DNA of 64,000 nt from Pseudonocardia sp. (GCF_029263155.1 NZ_JAJCYB010000099.1:91150-155149), one strand, 5' to 3'. Positions 24,717-33,309 are shown, counted from the first letter of the stretch. The notes: a model not told the origin generated them from the sequence alone. Program-made: numbers and translations.

Positions 24717-24729
24717 TGGTGCCTTCCCA

Positions 24730-25932
24730 CTACTGAAAACGCAGAGCTTCGATGGGGCGCAGCCGCGCGGCCCGGTTGGCCGGGTAGCCCCCGGCGACCA
24801 GGCCGATCAGCAGGCTGATGACGAACGAGATGACGATCGAGTTGGGATCGACGACCGGCGGGGGGAAGTCCGGGATCGCCTGCGGGAGCAGCAGGGCACC
24901 CGCGGTCGCGATGCCGATCCCGAGCCCGATGCCGACCAGCCCGCCGAACCCGGCGAGGAACGTCGACTCCAGCAGGAACTGCTGGAGTATCGCGCGACGG
25001 CGGGCCCCGATGGCCTTGCGGATACCGATCTCCCGGGTCCGCTCGGTGACCGTGACCAGCATGATGTTCGCGACGCCGATCCCCCCGACGATCAGCGAGA
25101 TCGCGGCCACGGCCACCGTGAACAGCGTCAGGAACGACAGTGTCTGGTTGACCTGGTCGAGCAGGTTCTGCTGGGCGGTGGCCTCGTAGTCGCGGTCGGC
25201 GGGGTCGTCGACGCCGTGACGGTCGTCGAGGATCGCGTTGACCTGCGTGAGCGCGGCGGGCACGGCGTCGGGCGCGCGGGCCACGACGATCACGTTGTCC
25301 ACCGAGTCCCCACCGCCGAGCAGGGAGCCGCGCGCCGTGCCGATCGGCATGATCACGATATCGTCCTGCCCGGTGGCGGCCACGACCCCGATGACGCGGA
25401 ACGTGGTGCGGCCGATCCGCACCTCGCTGCCCAGCGCCGCCCCGGCGTCGCCGCCGAACAGGTCCTCCACCGGTCCGGGTGCGAGCACCGCGACCTTCGC
25501 CCGGCCCCGCGCCTCGGTCTCGTCGAACATCCGGCCGACGACGAGGTCGCGGTCGACGACGTCGAGGTACGCGGCCGTCGTCCCGGACACCGAGCTGGCG
25601 TACTGCGTGCCGCCGGCCAGCTGCACCGACACCGGCCCGCCGGACACCGGGGTGGCCGAGGCGATGTCGGGTGCGTCGAGGGGGTCGGCGAGCGCTTCGA
25701 CGTCGGCGTCGGTGATGTCGCGGGCGCCGTCGCCCTGTCCCGCCGTCACCGAGATCTGGGTGGCCAGCGCGCCGAAGGAGTCGGTGAAGCCGCGCTGGAT
25801 CCCGTTGCCCAGTGCCACCAGCACGATCACGGCCGCGACGCCGATGATGATGCCCAGCGTCGTCAGGCCGGAGCGGAGCTTGTTGGCCCGCAGGCCGCGC
25901 ATCGCCAGGCGGGCCGCCTCCCAGACGGTCAC
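24730..25932 (-). CDS. MacB-like ABC transporter permease
   Basis: A 400-residue MacB/FtsX-family permease: one N-terminal transmembrane helix (TTLGIIIGVAAVIVLVALGNG, about 24-44), a large extracytoplasmic MacB-PCD domain (about 45-280), then three helices near 285-390. The conserved ERTREIGIRKAIGARRRAILQQFLLES loop is present between the second and third helices, and the protein ends RPIEALRFQ. Type VII (mechanotransmission) ABC systems of this kind move the periplasmic domain rather than carry substrate through the membrane. It starts with GTG and sits between its adaptor and ATPase genes. Confidence 0.92.
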   Translation of the reverse strand: MTVWEAARLAMRGLRANKLRSGLTTLGIIIGVAAVIVLVALGNGIQRGFTDSFGALATQISVTAGQGDGARDITDADVEALADPLDAPDIASATPVSGGPVSVQLAGGTQYASSVSGTTAAYLDVVDRDLVVGRMFDETEARGRAKVAVLAPGPVEDLFGGDAGAALGSEVRIGRTTFRVIGVVAATGQDDIVIMPIGTARGSLLGGGDSVDNVIVVARAPDAVPAALTQVNAILDDRHGVDDPADRDYEATAQQNLLDQVNQTLSFLTLFTVAVAAISLIVGGIGVANIMLVTVTERTREIGIRKAIGARRRAILQQFLLESTFLAGFGGLVGIGLGIGIATAGALLLPQAIPDFPPPVVDPNSIVISFVISLLIGLVAGGYPANRAARLRPIEALRFQ

Positions 25933-25996
25933 CGCTCACCCTCGCTGCGTGCGGTCGGCACGGCCCGGACGCGCTGCGGAGGATTCGCGGGCCCGC

Positions 25997-26680
25997 TCAT
26001 CGCGCCCCGACCCGGTCGTCGCTGGTGATCCGTCCGTCGCGCAGGCGCACCACACGCTTGGCGTACGTGGCCACCTCGTCCTCGTGCGTGATCAGCACGA
26101 CGGTGCGGCCCGTCCCGTTGAGCTCGACGAGCAGCCGCATGATCTCGGCGGTCGACGCGCTGTCCAGGTTCCCGGTCGGCTCGTCGGCCAGGATCATCGT
26201 CGGCCGGGTGACCAGCGCGCGGGCGATCGCGACCCGCTGCTGCTGGCCGCCGGAGAGCTCGTTGGGCATGCTCGGGCCGCGGTCGCCGAGCCCGACCCGC
26301 TCCAGCGCCCCGAGCGCGCGGGTGCGGCGCTCGCGCCTGCCCACCCCGGCGTAGACCAGCGGCAGTTCCACGTTGCGTGCCGCGCTCGTGCGCGGGATGA
26401 GGTTGAAGGACTGGAAGACGAACCCGATGCTGCGGTTGCGCAGGTCGGCGAGCCGGTTCTCGCGCAGGAGCCCGACGTCGGCGCCGTCGAGGCGGTAGTG
26501 GCCCTGCGTCGGCAGGTCGAGGCAGCCGAGGATGTTCATCATCGTGGACTTGCCGGATCCGGACGGTCCCATGATGGCGACGAGGTCGCCGTCGTCGACG
26601 GTGAGATCGACGGCGTCGAGGGCCCGCACCTGCACCGCTCCGGCCTGGTAGACCTTCGTCACGGCGTCGAGCTCGATCAT
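25997..26680 (-). CDS. MacB/LolD-type ABC transporter ATPase
   Basis: The 227-residue ATPase has Walker A GPSGSGKST near residues 38-46, Q-loop GFVFQSFNLIPRTSAARNVELPL near 82-104, signature LSGGQQQRVAIARAL near 138-152 and Walker B MILADEPTGNLDS near 158-170, then ITHEDE. The ATG at 26680 follows GGAAGGGGG and begins MIELDAVTKVY, the usual family start; a GTG-type extension to 26698 is less likely. It powers the adjacent MacB-like permease and is the first gene of the three-gene operon. Confidence 0.93.
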   Translation of the reverse strand: MIELDAVTKVYQAGAVQVRALDAVDLTVDDGDLVAIMGPSGSGKSTMMNILGCLDLPTQGHYRLDGADVGLLRENRLADLRNRSIGFVFQSFNLIPRTSAARNVELPLVYAGVGRRERRTRALGALERVGLGDRGPSMPNELSGGQQQRVAIARALVTRPTMILADEPTGNLDSASTAEIMRLLVELNGTGRTVVLITHEDEVATYAKRVVRLRDGRITSDDRVGAR

Positions 26681-26817
26681 CGTCCCCCTTCCCGGCACAC
26701 GACGCGGCGGGCCGGCGCGGCGGGCGATCGACCCGACCGTGCTCCCGATCCGGACCGTATCCGGGTGCGCGGACGCCGTGCCCGGGCCACCCTCAGCGGC
26801 TCCTCAGGTGCCGGGCC

Positions 26818-27426
26818 GTGACTGACCCGGCGCGAGGCGGACCGTCGGCCGCGTCGTTCGGGCAGGATCACGGGCATGACCGCGACCCGACGCCGCTGAC
26901 GCGCGTGCCGGTGCGCCGCGGTCTGCCCTGGAGCTGGGGCGCCACCGACGCCGAGATCGACGCCGATTACCCGTGCGCGGCGCTGGTCCCCGACCCCGCG
27001 GCCCGGATGGTGCGCGCCGTCGACGTGGCCGCGCCGGCCGCGGTCACGTTCCGCTGGGTCTGCCAGCTCACGCAGGCGCCCTACAGCTACGACCTGATCG
27101 ACAATCTCGGCCGGCGCAGCCCCCGCACGCTGACCCCGGGAGCGGACGCGCCGGAACCCGGCACGCCGTTCGTGATGATCTTCCAGATCGCCGACGTGGT
27201 CCCGGGCCGCGAGATCACCGGGGTGGGCCGTCCGGGCCCGACGCGCCGCTTCGGGCCGATGGCGTGCACCTACCGGGTATTGCCCGCCGGCGAGCACCGG
27301 TCGCGGCTGGTCGCCCGCCTGGATCTCACGGCCGGGCGCCTCGCCGCCCCGATCGCCTGGGGCGATCTACTGATGATGCGGAAGCAGCTGCGCACCCTTG
27401 CCGCATGTGCGGGACGGACCGCCTGA
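26818..27426 (+). CDS. SRPBCC/polyketide-cyclase-like hypothetical protein
   Basis: The protein is up to 202 residues long, of which about the last 170 look conserved: VPVRRGLPWSWGATDAEIDADYPCAALVPDPAARMVRAVDVAAPAAVTFRWVCQLTQAPYSYDLIDN. This opening, followed by beta strands and a C-terminal helix (IAWGDLLMMRKQLRTLA), resembles START/SRPBCC-fold proteins that hold a hydrophobic ligand. I cannot name the ligand. The start is uncertain: GTG 26818 is the first in frame, but the conserved part begins near 26905, where a GTG also occurs. It is divergent from the ABC ATPase. Confidence 0.7.
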   Translation: MTDPARGGPSAASFGQDHGHDRDPTPLTRVPVRRGLPWSWGATDAEIDADYPCAALVPDPAARMVRAVDVAAPAAVTFRWVCQLTQAPYSYDLIDNLGRRSPRTLTPGADAPEPGTPFVMIFQIADVVPGREITGVGRPGPTRRFGPMACTYRVLPAGEHRSRLVARLDLTAGRLAAPIAWGDLLMMRKQLRTLAACAGRTA

Positions 27427-27479
27427 CCCGTCCGACCGGGCAGTTCCGGGATGTGCGTCGCGGCGACTAGACCGGGGAG

Positions 27480-28364
27480 ATGACGGTCGCAGCGATCCAC
27501 CGGTACCCGGTCAAGTCCATGCTCGGCGAGTCGCTGCAGCGGTGTCGGATCGGGGCCAGCGGGGTCGTCGGCGACCGGGCGTACGCGGTGATCGACATCG
27601 AGACGGGCACGGTCGCGAGCGCGAAGGTGCCCAAGCGCTGGGCCGGGCTGCTGGGCTTCTCCGCCCGCTTCGTGTCCGAGCCCCGCGAGGGCGCGGCGCC
27701 GCCGCCGGTGGAGATCACCTTCCCGGACGGCTCGGTGTTGCGCAGCGACGACGAGGAGATCGACCACGCGCTGAGCGCCGCGCTCGGCCGGGCGGTGACG
27801 CTGGCGACCGCTCCGCCGGAGGGCGCCTACTTCGAGGAGCTGTGGCCCGATATCGACGGCCTGGCGCCGCAGCAGCTCATCGACGCCACCGAGACCCGTC
27901 GCGAGGACAGCGGTGAGGTGATCAGCCGGTTCGACATCTCGGCGTTCGGTGCGCCCGGCACGTTCTTCGACCTGTCCGCGCTGCACGTGCTCACCTCCTC
28001 GACCCTGGACCGGCTGCGCGAGCTCGCCCCCGACGCCACCTTCGACGCCCGCCGCTACCGGCCCAACGTCGTGCTGCGCGACACCGACGCGGGGTTCGTG
28101 GAGAACGACTGGCCCGGCCGCACGGCCACCGTCGGCACGGCGACGCTCCGGTACTCCTTCGCCACCATGCGCTGCGTGATGACGACATTGGCGCAGGGGG
28201 ACCTCCCGGGCGACGCCGACACCCTGCGGGCCGTCGCGAAGCACAACCGGATCGAGATCCCGCAGATCGGCGGGGTGTGGGCGTGCGCGGGGGTGTACGC
28301 CGACGTCGTGGCGCCGGGCGACGTGGCCGTGGGTGACGCGCACGCGGAGGCCGCCGGGCAGTGA
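27480..28364 (+). CDS. MOSC domain-containing protein
   Basis: A 294-residue protein with an N-terminal MOSC beta-barrel domain (VAAIHRYPVKSMLGESLQRCRIGASGVVGDRAYAVID, residues 3-39) and a C-terminal MOSC domain (about 130-285) containing RYRPNVVLRD and MRCVMTTLAQGDLPGDADTLRAVAKHN. The MRCVMTT Cys is at the position used for molybdenum-cofactor binding in YcbX/mARC-like proteins. These enzymes reduce N-hydroxylated compounds or transfer sulfur. The ATG at 27480 follows GGGGAG closely. It may depend on the same cofactor as the FdhF-like enzyme 4 kb away, but the two are not co-transcribed. Confidence 0.88.
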   Translation: MTVAAIHRYPVKSMLGESLQRCRIGASGVVGDRAYAVIDIETGTVASAKVPKRWAGLLGFSARFVSEPREGAAPPPVEITFPDGSVLRSDDEEIDHALSAALGRAVTLATAPPEGAYFEELWPDIDGLAPQQLIDATETRREDSGEVISRFDISAFGAPGTFFDLSALHVLTSSTLDRLRELAPDATFDARRYRPNVVLRDTDAGFVENDWPGRTATVGTATLRYSFATMRCVMTTLAQGDLPGDADTLRAVAKHNRIEIPQIGGVWACAGVYADVVAPGDVAVGDAHAEAAGQ

Positions 28365-28509
28365 TCGGCGACAGCCGCACGAGCACGGCATGGACCACCC
28401 TCAGGTGACGCCCGCGATGATCACCCGGCACCCGGCCCGGCGAGTGCCGCGGCTCGGCCACGACACACGAGTGATCCGCAGGACGAAGCCGTAGGGCAGC
28501 ATCTCGCCC

Positions 28510-29172
28510 GTGACGTCCCCCGGCACCGCCGCGCCCCGCCCCGAGTCCGGCTGCGGCGGGTCGACGAACAGCGGTGCCCGGCTCGGGCCCGGGTGGGTGG
28601 TGGCGGGTGTCGCGCTGTTCTGGGTGTTGACCGTCGTCGCCGGGCTGCTCGCGCCGGGGTACTCCGCACGGGCGGACTATGTCTCCAGCCTCGCCGGGCG
28701 CGGGTCCTCGGTGGCCGTGCTCGGGGTCGCCGCGCTGACCGTGCTGGGGCTGGCACACCTGGCCGCCGCGGCCGTCGTGCGCGGGTGGGTGGCCGCGCCG
28801 CTGGCACTGGCCGGGCTGTGCGGGCTGGCCGTCGCGTGGTTCCGCACGGCGTGCCCGCTCGGGGCGGCCGGATGCGGGTCCGGCGCCAACGAGACGGTGC
28901 CCGACCTCGCCGACACCGTGCACTACCTCGCCGTCGTGGGGTACGAGGTCGCGCTGGTCGTCGCGATGCTCGGCGTGGCGGTGCGGCTGCGGGGAGCACG
29001 GCCGGTCGTCGCCGCGCTGACCGTCACGGCGGCCGTCGCCTCGGTGGTGCTGGCCCTGCAGATCGGCGGTCCCGACCTCGGCGCCTGGCAACGCGCCTGG
29101 CTGGCGGTGAACACGGCCTGGCCGGCGGCGCTGGCGCTGACGGTGTACCGACCCCGCTCGCACACAGGGTGA
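28510..29172 (+). CDS. DUF998 family membrane protein
   Basis: The 220-residue protein has about six hydrophobic helices after a 28-residue polar head. The DUF998 pattern is visible: an early GYSARADYVSSLAGRGS loop after helix 1, then FRTACPLGAAGCGSGANETVPDLADTVHYLAVVGYEVALV. Two cysteines lie in the extracellular-looking loop (about 118-124) and could form a disulfide. No function is established for the family. It starts with GTG and converges with fadE5 across a strong inverted repeat. Confidence 0.8.
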   Translation: MTSPGTAAPRPESGCGGSTNSGARLGPGWVVAGVALFWVLTVVAGLLAPGYSARADYVSSLAGRGSSVAVLGVAALTVLGLAHLAAAAVVRGWVAAPLALAGLCGLAVAWFRTACPLGAAGCGSGANETVPDLADTVHYLAVVGYEVALVVAMLGVAVRLRGARPVVAALTVTAAVASVVLALQIGGPDLGAWQRAWLAVNTAWPAALALTVYRPRSHTG

Positions 29173-29179
29173 CGTGCTC

Positions 29180-29223
29180 GCACACAGGTCCCGCCCATTG
29201 TGTGAGCACCGGGACCTGTGTGC
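29180..29223. terminator. GCACACAGGTCC inverted repeat between convergent genes
   Basis: GCACACAGGTCCCG (29180-29193) is exactly complementary to CGGGACCTGTGTGC (29210-29223), with a 16-base loop. A further GCTCGCACACAGGG half-copy lies at 29156-29168. It fills the gap between the DUF998 and fadE5 stop codons, a natural place for a bidirectional terminator. The 12-bp arm is shared with the paaD-paaE dyad at 4077-4120. Confidence 0.65.
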
Positions 29224-29244
29224 CGGCTGTCCGCAGCGGCCCGG

Positions 29245-31173
29245 TCAGCCGACAGCGGCCAGGTCGGTCGGCGCCTGTCCGGCCGAGGCCGCCGGGACCA
29301 CCGACGGCTCCTGCTCGCCGTCGAGCAGCGGGCAGTCGAGCCAGGGCTCGGGGATGCCGAAGCCGTCCACGAGGGAGCGGGCGTGCGGGCGCAGCTCGCC
29401 GCACAGCGCGTTGACCGCGCTGGTCACGGCCTTGGTGCGGGCCGCGGTGAGGTAGCCGTGCTCGACGAACCACGCCCGGTCGGCCTCGAGCACCGACAGC
29501 CCGTGCAGGGCGAGCAGCTCGCCCAGCAGGGGGTGCTGGTCGGCGACGGCGGCGAACGCGTCGAACACGATCCGGTCGACGTGCGCCCGCGCGGCGACCA
29601 GCAGGTGGTCCTGTGCGGCGTTGAAGACCGCGAACTGGTCGGCGCCCGGGGCGAGGGCCCGGCGCATGCGCTGCGCGGCGCCGGCGATCAGGTGTTCCTC
29701 ACGCTCGGCGAGCAGCCACCGCTGGTAGGCCCGGTCGCGGACGTCACCGCGCTGCAGGACCGCCCGCGCACCGGTCCGCTCCAGCACCGTCCACGCCACG
29801 AGGCCGGCACCGAAGCGCACCTTGCCGAGCAGGTCGAGCCGGCCGACGCGGCGACCGTAGTCCGACAGCAGCGTCTTCGCGACCAGCTGCAGCAGCACCG
29901 TGTTGTCGCCCTCGAACGTGGTGAACACGTCGGTGTCGGCCTTGAGCGCGGGCAGCAGGTTCTCGGCCAGGTATCCCGCGCCGCCGCAGGCCTCCCGGCA
30001 GGTCTGGATCGTGCGCGTGGCGTGCCAGGTACCGACCGCCTTGATCCCGGCGGCCCGGGTCTCCAGCTCGCGCTGGGCCGCCTCGTCCGGCGTGGCTCCG
30101 GTCCTCTGCAGCTCGTGCATCTGCGTGACCAGCTGCTCCTGCGCGAAGTGCAGCGCGTACGTCGTCGCGAGCGCGGGGAGCAGCTTGCGCTGGTGGGCGA
30201 GGTAGTCCAGGACGACGACCTCCTCCCCGGTGGCCGGGTCCGCGAACTGGCGGCGCGTGGCGCCGTAGCGGATCGCCAGTGTCAGCGCCTTCTGCGTGGC
30301 GCTGCCCGCACCTCCCGCCACGCTGATCCGGCCGCGCACGAGCGTGCCGAGCATGGTGAAGAAGCGGCGGGTCTCGTTGTCGATCGGGCTGGAGTAGGTG
30401 CCGTCCGGCGCCACGTCGCCGTAGCGGTTGAGCAGGGCCTCGCGGGGCACCCGGACGCGGTCGAACACCAGCCGCCCGTTGTCGACGCCGTTGAGGCCGG
30501 CCTTCACGCCGCAGTCGGTGATGGTGACACCGGGCTGCGCGGCGCCGTCGTCGGACCGGATCGGGACGAGGAACGCGTGCACCCCGTGCGTCCGGGCGAC
30601 CTCGTCCGGACCCGCGGTCACGAGCTGCGCGAACACCACCGCCATCCGCGCGTCACGCGCGGCGCCGCCGATGTAGTCCTTGCGCGCGCCCGGCTCCGGG
30701 GTGTCGATGACGAACTCGTGGGCGTCCGCGTCGTAGGTGGCGGTGGTGCGCAGGTGCTGCACGTCGGAGCCGTGGCCGGTCTCGGTCATCGCGAAGCAAC
30801 CGAGCAGCGTGCCGTCCATCATGTCGCGCAGGTGGCGCTCGTGGTGGCGCTCGGTGCCCAGCGCCTGCAGCGCCCCGCCGAACAGACCCCACTGCACACC
30901 GGCCTTGACCAGCAACGACAGGTCGCCGTGGCCGAGCATCTGGAACGCCGCGACGACGCCCCCGACGTCGCCGCCACCGCCGTATGCCGGGTCGAAGCCC
31001 TGGCGTGGGCGCCCGCTCGCGGCCAGTGCCGCGACCGCCTCGGCCACCTCGGCGCGGTACTGCTCGATGGACGCGTCCGGGTCGGGGCTGAGCCTGAGCT
31101 GCCCGAGCTGGGCGCGGACGTCGTCACGGACGGCGGCCCAGCGGCCGTCGAGCGCGGTCTGCAGATCCTTCAC
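29245..31173 (-). CDS. fadE5: FadE5-type acyl-CoA dehydrogenase
   Basis: This 642-residue FAD enzyme should oxidise acyl-CoA to trans-2-enoyl-CoA in beta-oxidation. Its length and layout resemble acyl-CoA oxidases and M. tuberculosis FadE5 (Rv0244c, known for a broad chain-length range). Visible blocks are CFAMTETGHGSDVQHLRTTATYD (about 123-145), FTMLGTLVRGRISVAGGAGS (about 260-280), the CREACGGAGYLAENLLPALKADTDVFTTFEGDNTVLLQLVAK region (about 390-435) carrying the catalytic-glutamate motif TFEGDN, and a C-terminal helical domain. The GTG start overlaps the upstream tetR stop (GTGA), so regulator and enzyme share a transcript. It faces fadA2, as in mycobacteria. Confidence 0.92.
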   Translation of the reverse strand: MKDLQTALDGRWAAVRDDVRAQLGQLRLSPDPDASIEQYRAEVAEAVAALAASGRPRQGFDPAYGGGGDVGGVVAAFQMLGHGDLSLLVKAGVQWGLFGGALQALGTERHHERHLRDMMDGTLLGCFAMTETGHGSDVQHLRTTATYDADAHEFVIDTPEPGARKDYIGGAARDARMAVVFAQLVTAGPDEVARTHGVHAFLVPIRSDDGAAQPGVTITDCGVKAGLNGVDNGRLVFDRVRVPREALLNRYGDVAPDGTYSSPIDNETRRFFTMLGTLVRGRISVAGGAGSATQKALTLAIRYGATRRQFADPATGEEVVVLDYLAHQRKLLPALATTYALHFAQEQLVTQMHELQRTGATPDEAAQRELETRAAGIKAVGTWHATRTIQTCREACGGAGYLAENLLPALKADTDVFTTFEGDNTVLLQLVAKTLLSDYGRRVGRLDLLGKVRFGAGLVAWTVLERTGARAVLQRGDVRDRAYQRWLLAEREEHLIAGAAQRMRRALAPGADQFAVFNAAQDHLLVAARAHVDRIVFDAFAAVADQHPLLGELLALHGLSVLEADRAWFVEHGYLTAARTKAVTSAVNALCGELRPHARSLVDGFGIPEPWLDCPLLDGEQEPSVVPAASAGQAPTDLAAVG

Positions 31174-31802
31174 GAGCGCTCCTCCTTGCGAGGGATGGCC
31201 ACGACGCCGGAGAGCCCGGCCCAGGCGAGTTCGGTGAGGTGGGCCGCCAGCTCGGACCGGGTCATCCCGGACGGCCGGGCCAGCCAGTTGTCGGCGGCGG
31301 CGCGCACCATGCCGACGATCCCGTGCCCCCACGGGACCGCGGTGACGGCGTCGCCGGTGCGGACGGCGATCACGGCGGCGGCCTCGTCGCCGACCAGCGA
31401 GACCAGGTCGCCGACGGGGTCCGCGTCCAGCGCCCGGTCCACCAGCGGGCGGTGCACGACGAAGCGATAGACCTCGGGATCGTGCTCGATCAGGCGCAGG
31501 TAGGCCTCGATACCGGCCGCGGTCTGCGCGTGGGCACCCGCGGCGGCGTCCATGGCGGCGCGCACCTGCCCGAGCAGCACCTCGGCCACCCGTGCGCAGA
31601 CGGCGACGTAGAGCTCGGTGCGGTCGCCGAAGTGCCGGTAGACCACGGTCTTGCTGGTGCCCGCCCGCGCGGCGACGTCGTCCATGCCGACGCCCGCCCC
31701 GTGCGTGCGGATGGCGAGGATCGCGGCGTCGGTGAGCTGGGCGCGCCGGGTGGCCCGGTGGGCGTCCCACCGGCTCGCGCGGCGATCGCGTGCGGTCTTC
31801 AC
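31170..31802 (-). CDS. TetR family regulator of the fad cluster
   Basis: A 210-residue TetR protein. The helix-turn-helix lies at about residues 22-68 (AILAIRTHGAGVGMDDVAARAGTSKTVVYRHFGDRTELYVAV). The C-terminal ligand domain is larger than average and may bind an acyl-CoA. It is co-transcribed with fadE5 and starts (GTG at 31802) only four bases from the first of two 25-bp operator copies in the divergent promoter, so autorepression and control of both fadE5 and fadA2 are the simplest model (inference). Confidence 0.9.
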   Translation of the reverse strand: MKTARDRRASRWDAHRATRRAQLTDAAILAIRTHGAGVGMDDVAARAGTSKTVVYRHFGDRTELYVAVCARVAEVLLGQVRAAMDAAAGAHAQTAAGIEAYLRLIEHDPEVYRFVVHRPLVDRALDADPVGDLVSLVGDEAAAVIAVRTGDAVTAVPWGHGIVGMVRAAADNWLARPSGMTRSELAAHLTELAWAGLSGVVAIPRKEERS

Positions 31803-31805
31803 GGA

Positions 31806-31830
31806 ACCGACAGTATCGGGTACCAGCGGT
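31806..31830. promoter_or_regulatory. TetR operator copy 1 (fad cluster)
   Basis: This 25-bp site matches copy 2 at 21 of 25 positions, keeping ACCGAC, the central CGGGTACC and the final CGGT. It is less symmetric than copy 2. It begins four bases upstream of the tetR start codon. The centre-to-centre distance to copy 2 is 57 bp. Confidence 0.75.
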
Positions 31831-31862
31831 ACCGGCTACGGGATCCATGTCACGTACATGAA

Positions 31863-31887
31863 ACCGACGGTACCGGGTACCGTCGGT
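31863..31887. promoter_or_regulatory. TetR operator copy 2 (fad cluster), perfect palindrome
   Basis: The arms ACCGACGGTACC and GGTACCGTCGGT flank a single central G, giving a perfect 12+1+12 palindrome. It ends three bases before the fadA2 ATG, so a bound repressor would cover the start of the gene. Length and symmetry fit a TetR dimer-pair site. Confidence 0.85.
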
Positions 31888-31890
31888 ACC

Positions 31891-33177
31891 ATGACCCGTT
31901 CAGCCCGCCAGGCCGCCGTCATCGGGGGCAACCGCATCCCGTTCGCCCGAGCGAACGGCGCCTACGCCCAGGCCACCAACCTCGACATGCTCACCGCGAC
32001 CCTCGACGGCCTCACCGCCCGGTTCGGCCTCGCCGGCGAGCGCGTCGGCGAGGTCGCGGGCGGCGCTGTCCTCAAGCACTCCCGCGACCGCGACCTCACC
32101 CGCGAGTCGGTGCTGGGCAGCCGCCTGTCGCCCCATACGCCCGCCTACGACGTGCAGCAGGCGTGCGGCACCGGGCTGGAGACGGCGATCCTGGTGGCGA
32201 ACAAGATCGCGCTCGGGCAGATCGAGAGCGGTATCGCGGCGGGCGTCGACACGGCGAGCGACGCCCCCGTCGCCCTCAACGACGACCTGCGCCGCGTGCT
32301 CATGCGGCTCAACGGGGCCCGCTCGGTCGGCGACCGGCTGCGCGCGCTCGCCGGGATCCGCCCCGGCCAGGTCGTGCCGGAACTCCCGCGCAACGCCGAG
32401 CCGCGCACCGGGCTGTCGATGGGCGAGCACATGGCCGTCACCGCGGCCGAGTGGGGCGTGACACGCGAGGCGCAGGACGAGCTCGCCGCGGCCAGTCACC
32501 GCAACCTCGCCGCCGCGTACGACCGGGGCTTCCTCGACGACCTGGTGACGCCGTTCCTGGGGCTGACCCGCGACCAGAACCTGCGTGCCGACAGCTCGGC
32601 CGAGAAGCTCGCGAAGCTCAAGCCGGTGTTCGGCGACACCATGACCGCGGGCAACTCCACCCCGCTCACCGACGGCGCGTCCGCGGTGCTGCTCGGCTCG
32701 GACGAGTGGGCCGCGGATCACAAGCTGCCGGTGCTCGCGCACGTCGTCGACGCGCAGACCGCGGCCGTCGACTTCGTCCACGCGGGCGACGGGCTGCTCA
32801 CCGCGCCGGTCCACGCCGTCCCGCGGCTGCTGGAGCGCAACGGCCTGACGTTGCAGGACTTCGACTTCTACGAGATCCACGAGGCCTTCGCCGCCACCGT
32901 CCTCGCCACGCTCGCGGCCTGGGAGGACCCGGCGTTCGCGAAGGAGCGCCTGGGCCTGGACGCGCCGCTGGGCCCGATCGACCGCTCCCGGCTCAACGTC
33001 ACCGGCAGCTCGCTGGCCACCGGCCACCCGTTCGCGGCCACCGGCGGCCGGATCGTCGCCACGCTGGCGACCTTGCTGCACGAGAAGCGCCGAACCACGG
33101 ACACCGCGGCCCGCGGCCTGATCTCCATCTGCGCGGCCGGCGGCCAGGGCGTGGTGGCGATCCTCGAAGCGGCCTGA
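31891..33177 (+). CDS. fadA2: Acetyl-CoA C-acetyltransferase (FadA2/FadI-type thiolase)
   Basis: This 428-residue thiolase catalyses the last, cleaving step of beta-oxidation. The nucleophile Cys lies in DVQQACGTGLETAI (about Cys91), and the C-terminal pair is NVTGSSLATGHPFAATGGR with the HP histidine and SICAAGGQG with the second Cys; EIHEAFAA is also present. The N-terminus RQAAVIGGNRIPFARANGAYAQATN matches mycobacterial FadA2. The ATG at 31891 directly follows the operator with no ribosome binding site, so the mRNA may be leaderless; an in-frame ATG at 31858 would put the operator inside the gene. Confidence 0.94.
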   Translation: MTRSARQAAVIGGNRIPFARANGAYAQATNLDMLTATLDGLTARFGLAGERVGEVAGGAVLKHSRDRDLTRESVLGSRLSPHTPAYDVQQACGTGLETAILVANKIALGQIESGIAAGVDTASDAPVALNDDLRRVLMRLNGARSVGDRLRALAGIRPGQVVPELPRNAEPRTGLSMGEHMAVTAAEWGVTREAQDELAAASHRNLAAAYDRGFLDDLVTPFLGLTRDQNLRADSSAEKLAKLKPVFGDTMTAGNSTPLTDGASAVLLGSDEWAADHKLPVLAHVVDAQTAAVDFVHAGDGLLTAPVHAVPRLLERNGLTLQDFDFYEIHEAFAATVLATLAAWEDPAFAKERLGLDAPLGPIDRSRLNVTGSSLATGHPFAATGGRIVATLATLLHEKRRTTDTAARGLISICAAGGQGVVAILEAA

Positions 33178-33217
33178 CCACCCGACCCGCCCCCGCCACG
33201 CCCACCCCGTCGCGCGG

Positions 33218-33275
33218 TGATCAAGGCGAGATGGTCGCTCGATGATCTCCACCGGCGACCGTCCGCCCTTGATCA
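33218..33275. repeat. TGATCAAGG-family dyad, copy B (fadA2-fabG4)
   Basis: TGATCAAGGCGAGATGGTCGC (positions 33218-33238) pairs with 33255-33275 at 17 of 21 positions; the outer nine bases (TGATCAAGG/CCTTGATCA) and inner six (GGTCGC/GCGACC) pair perfectly. The loop contains TGATCTCC, as the other copies contain GGATCTC. It lies between two genes of one cluster. Confidence 0.75.
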
Positions 33276-33309
33276 CCGTTGTCCGGGCCGAAACGCACCT
33301 GGAGTTCCC

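Noticed and set aside
26876..26899. ATG 26876 as an upstream start or frameshifted start for the SRPBCC-like gene
   Set aside because: It is in a different frame and meets TGA after seven codons; no independent sign of a frameshift.
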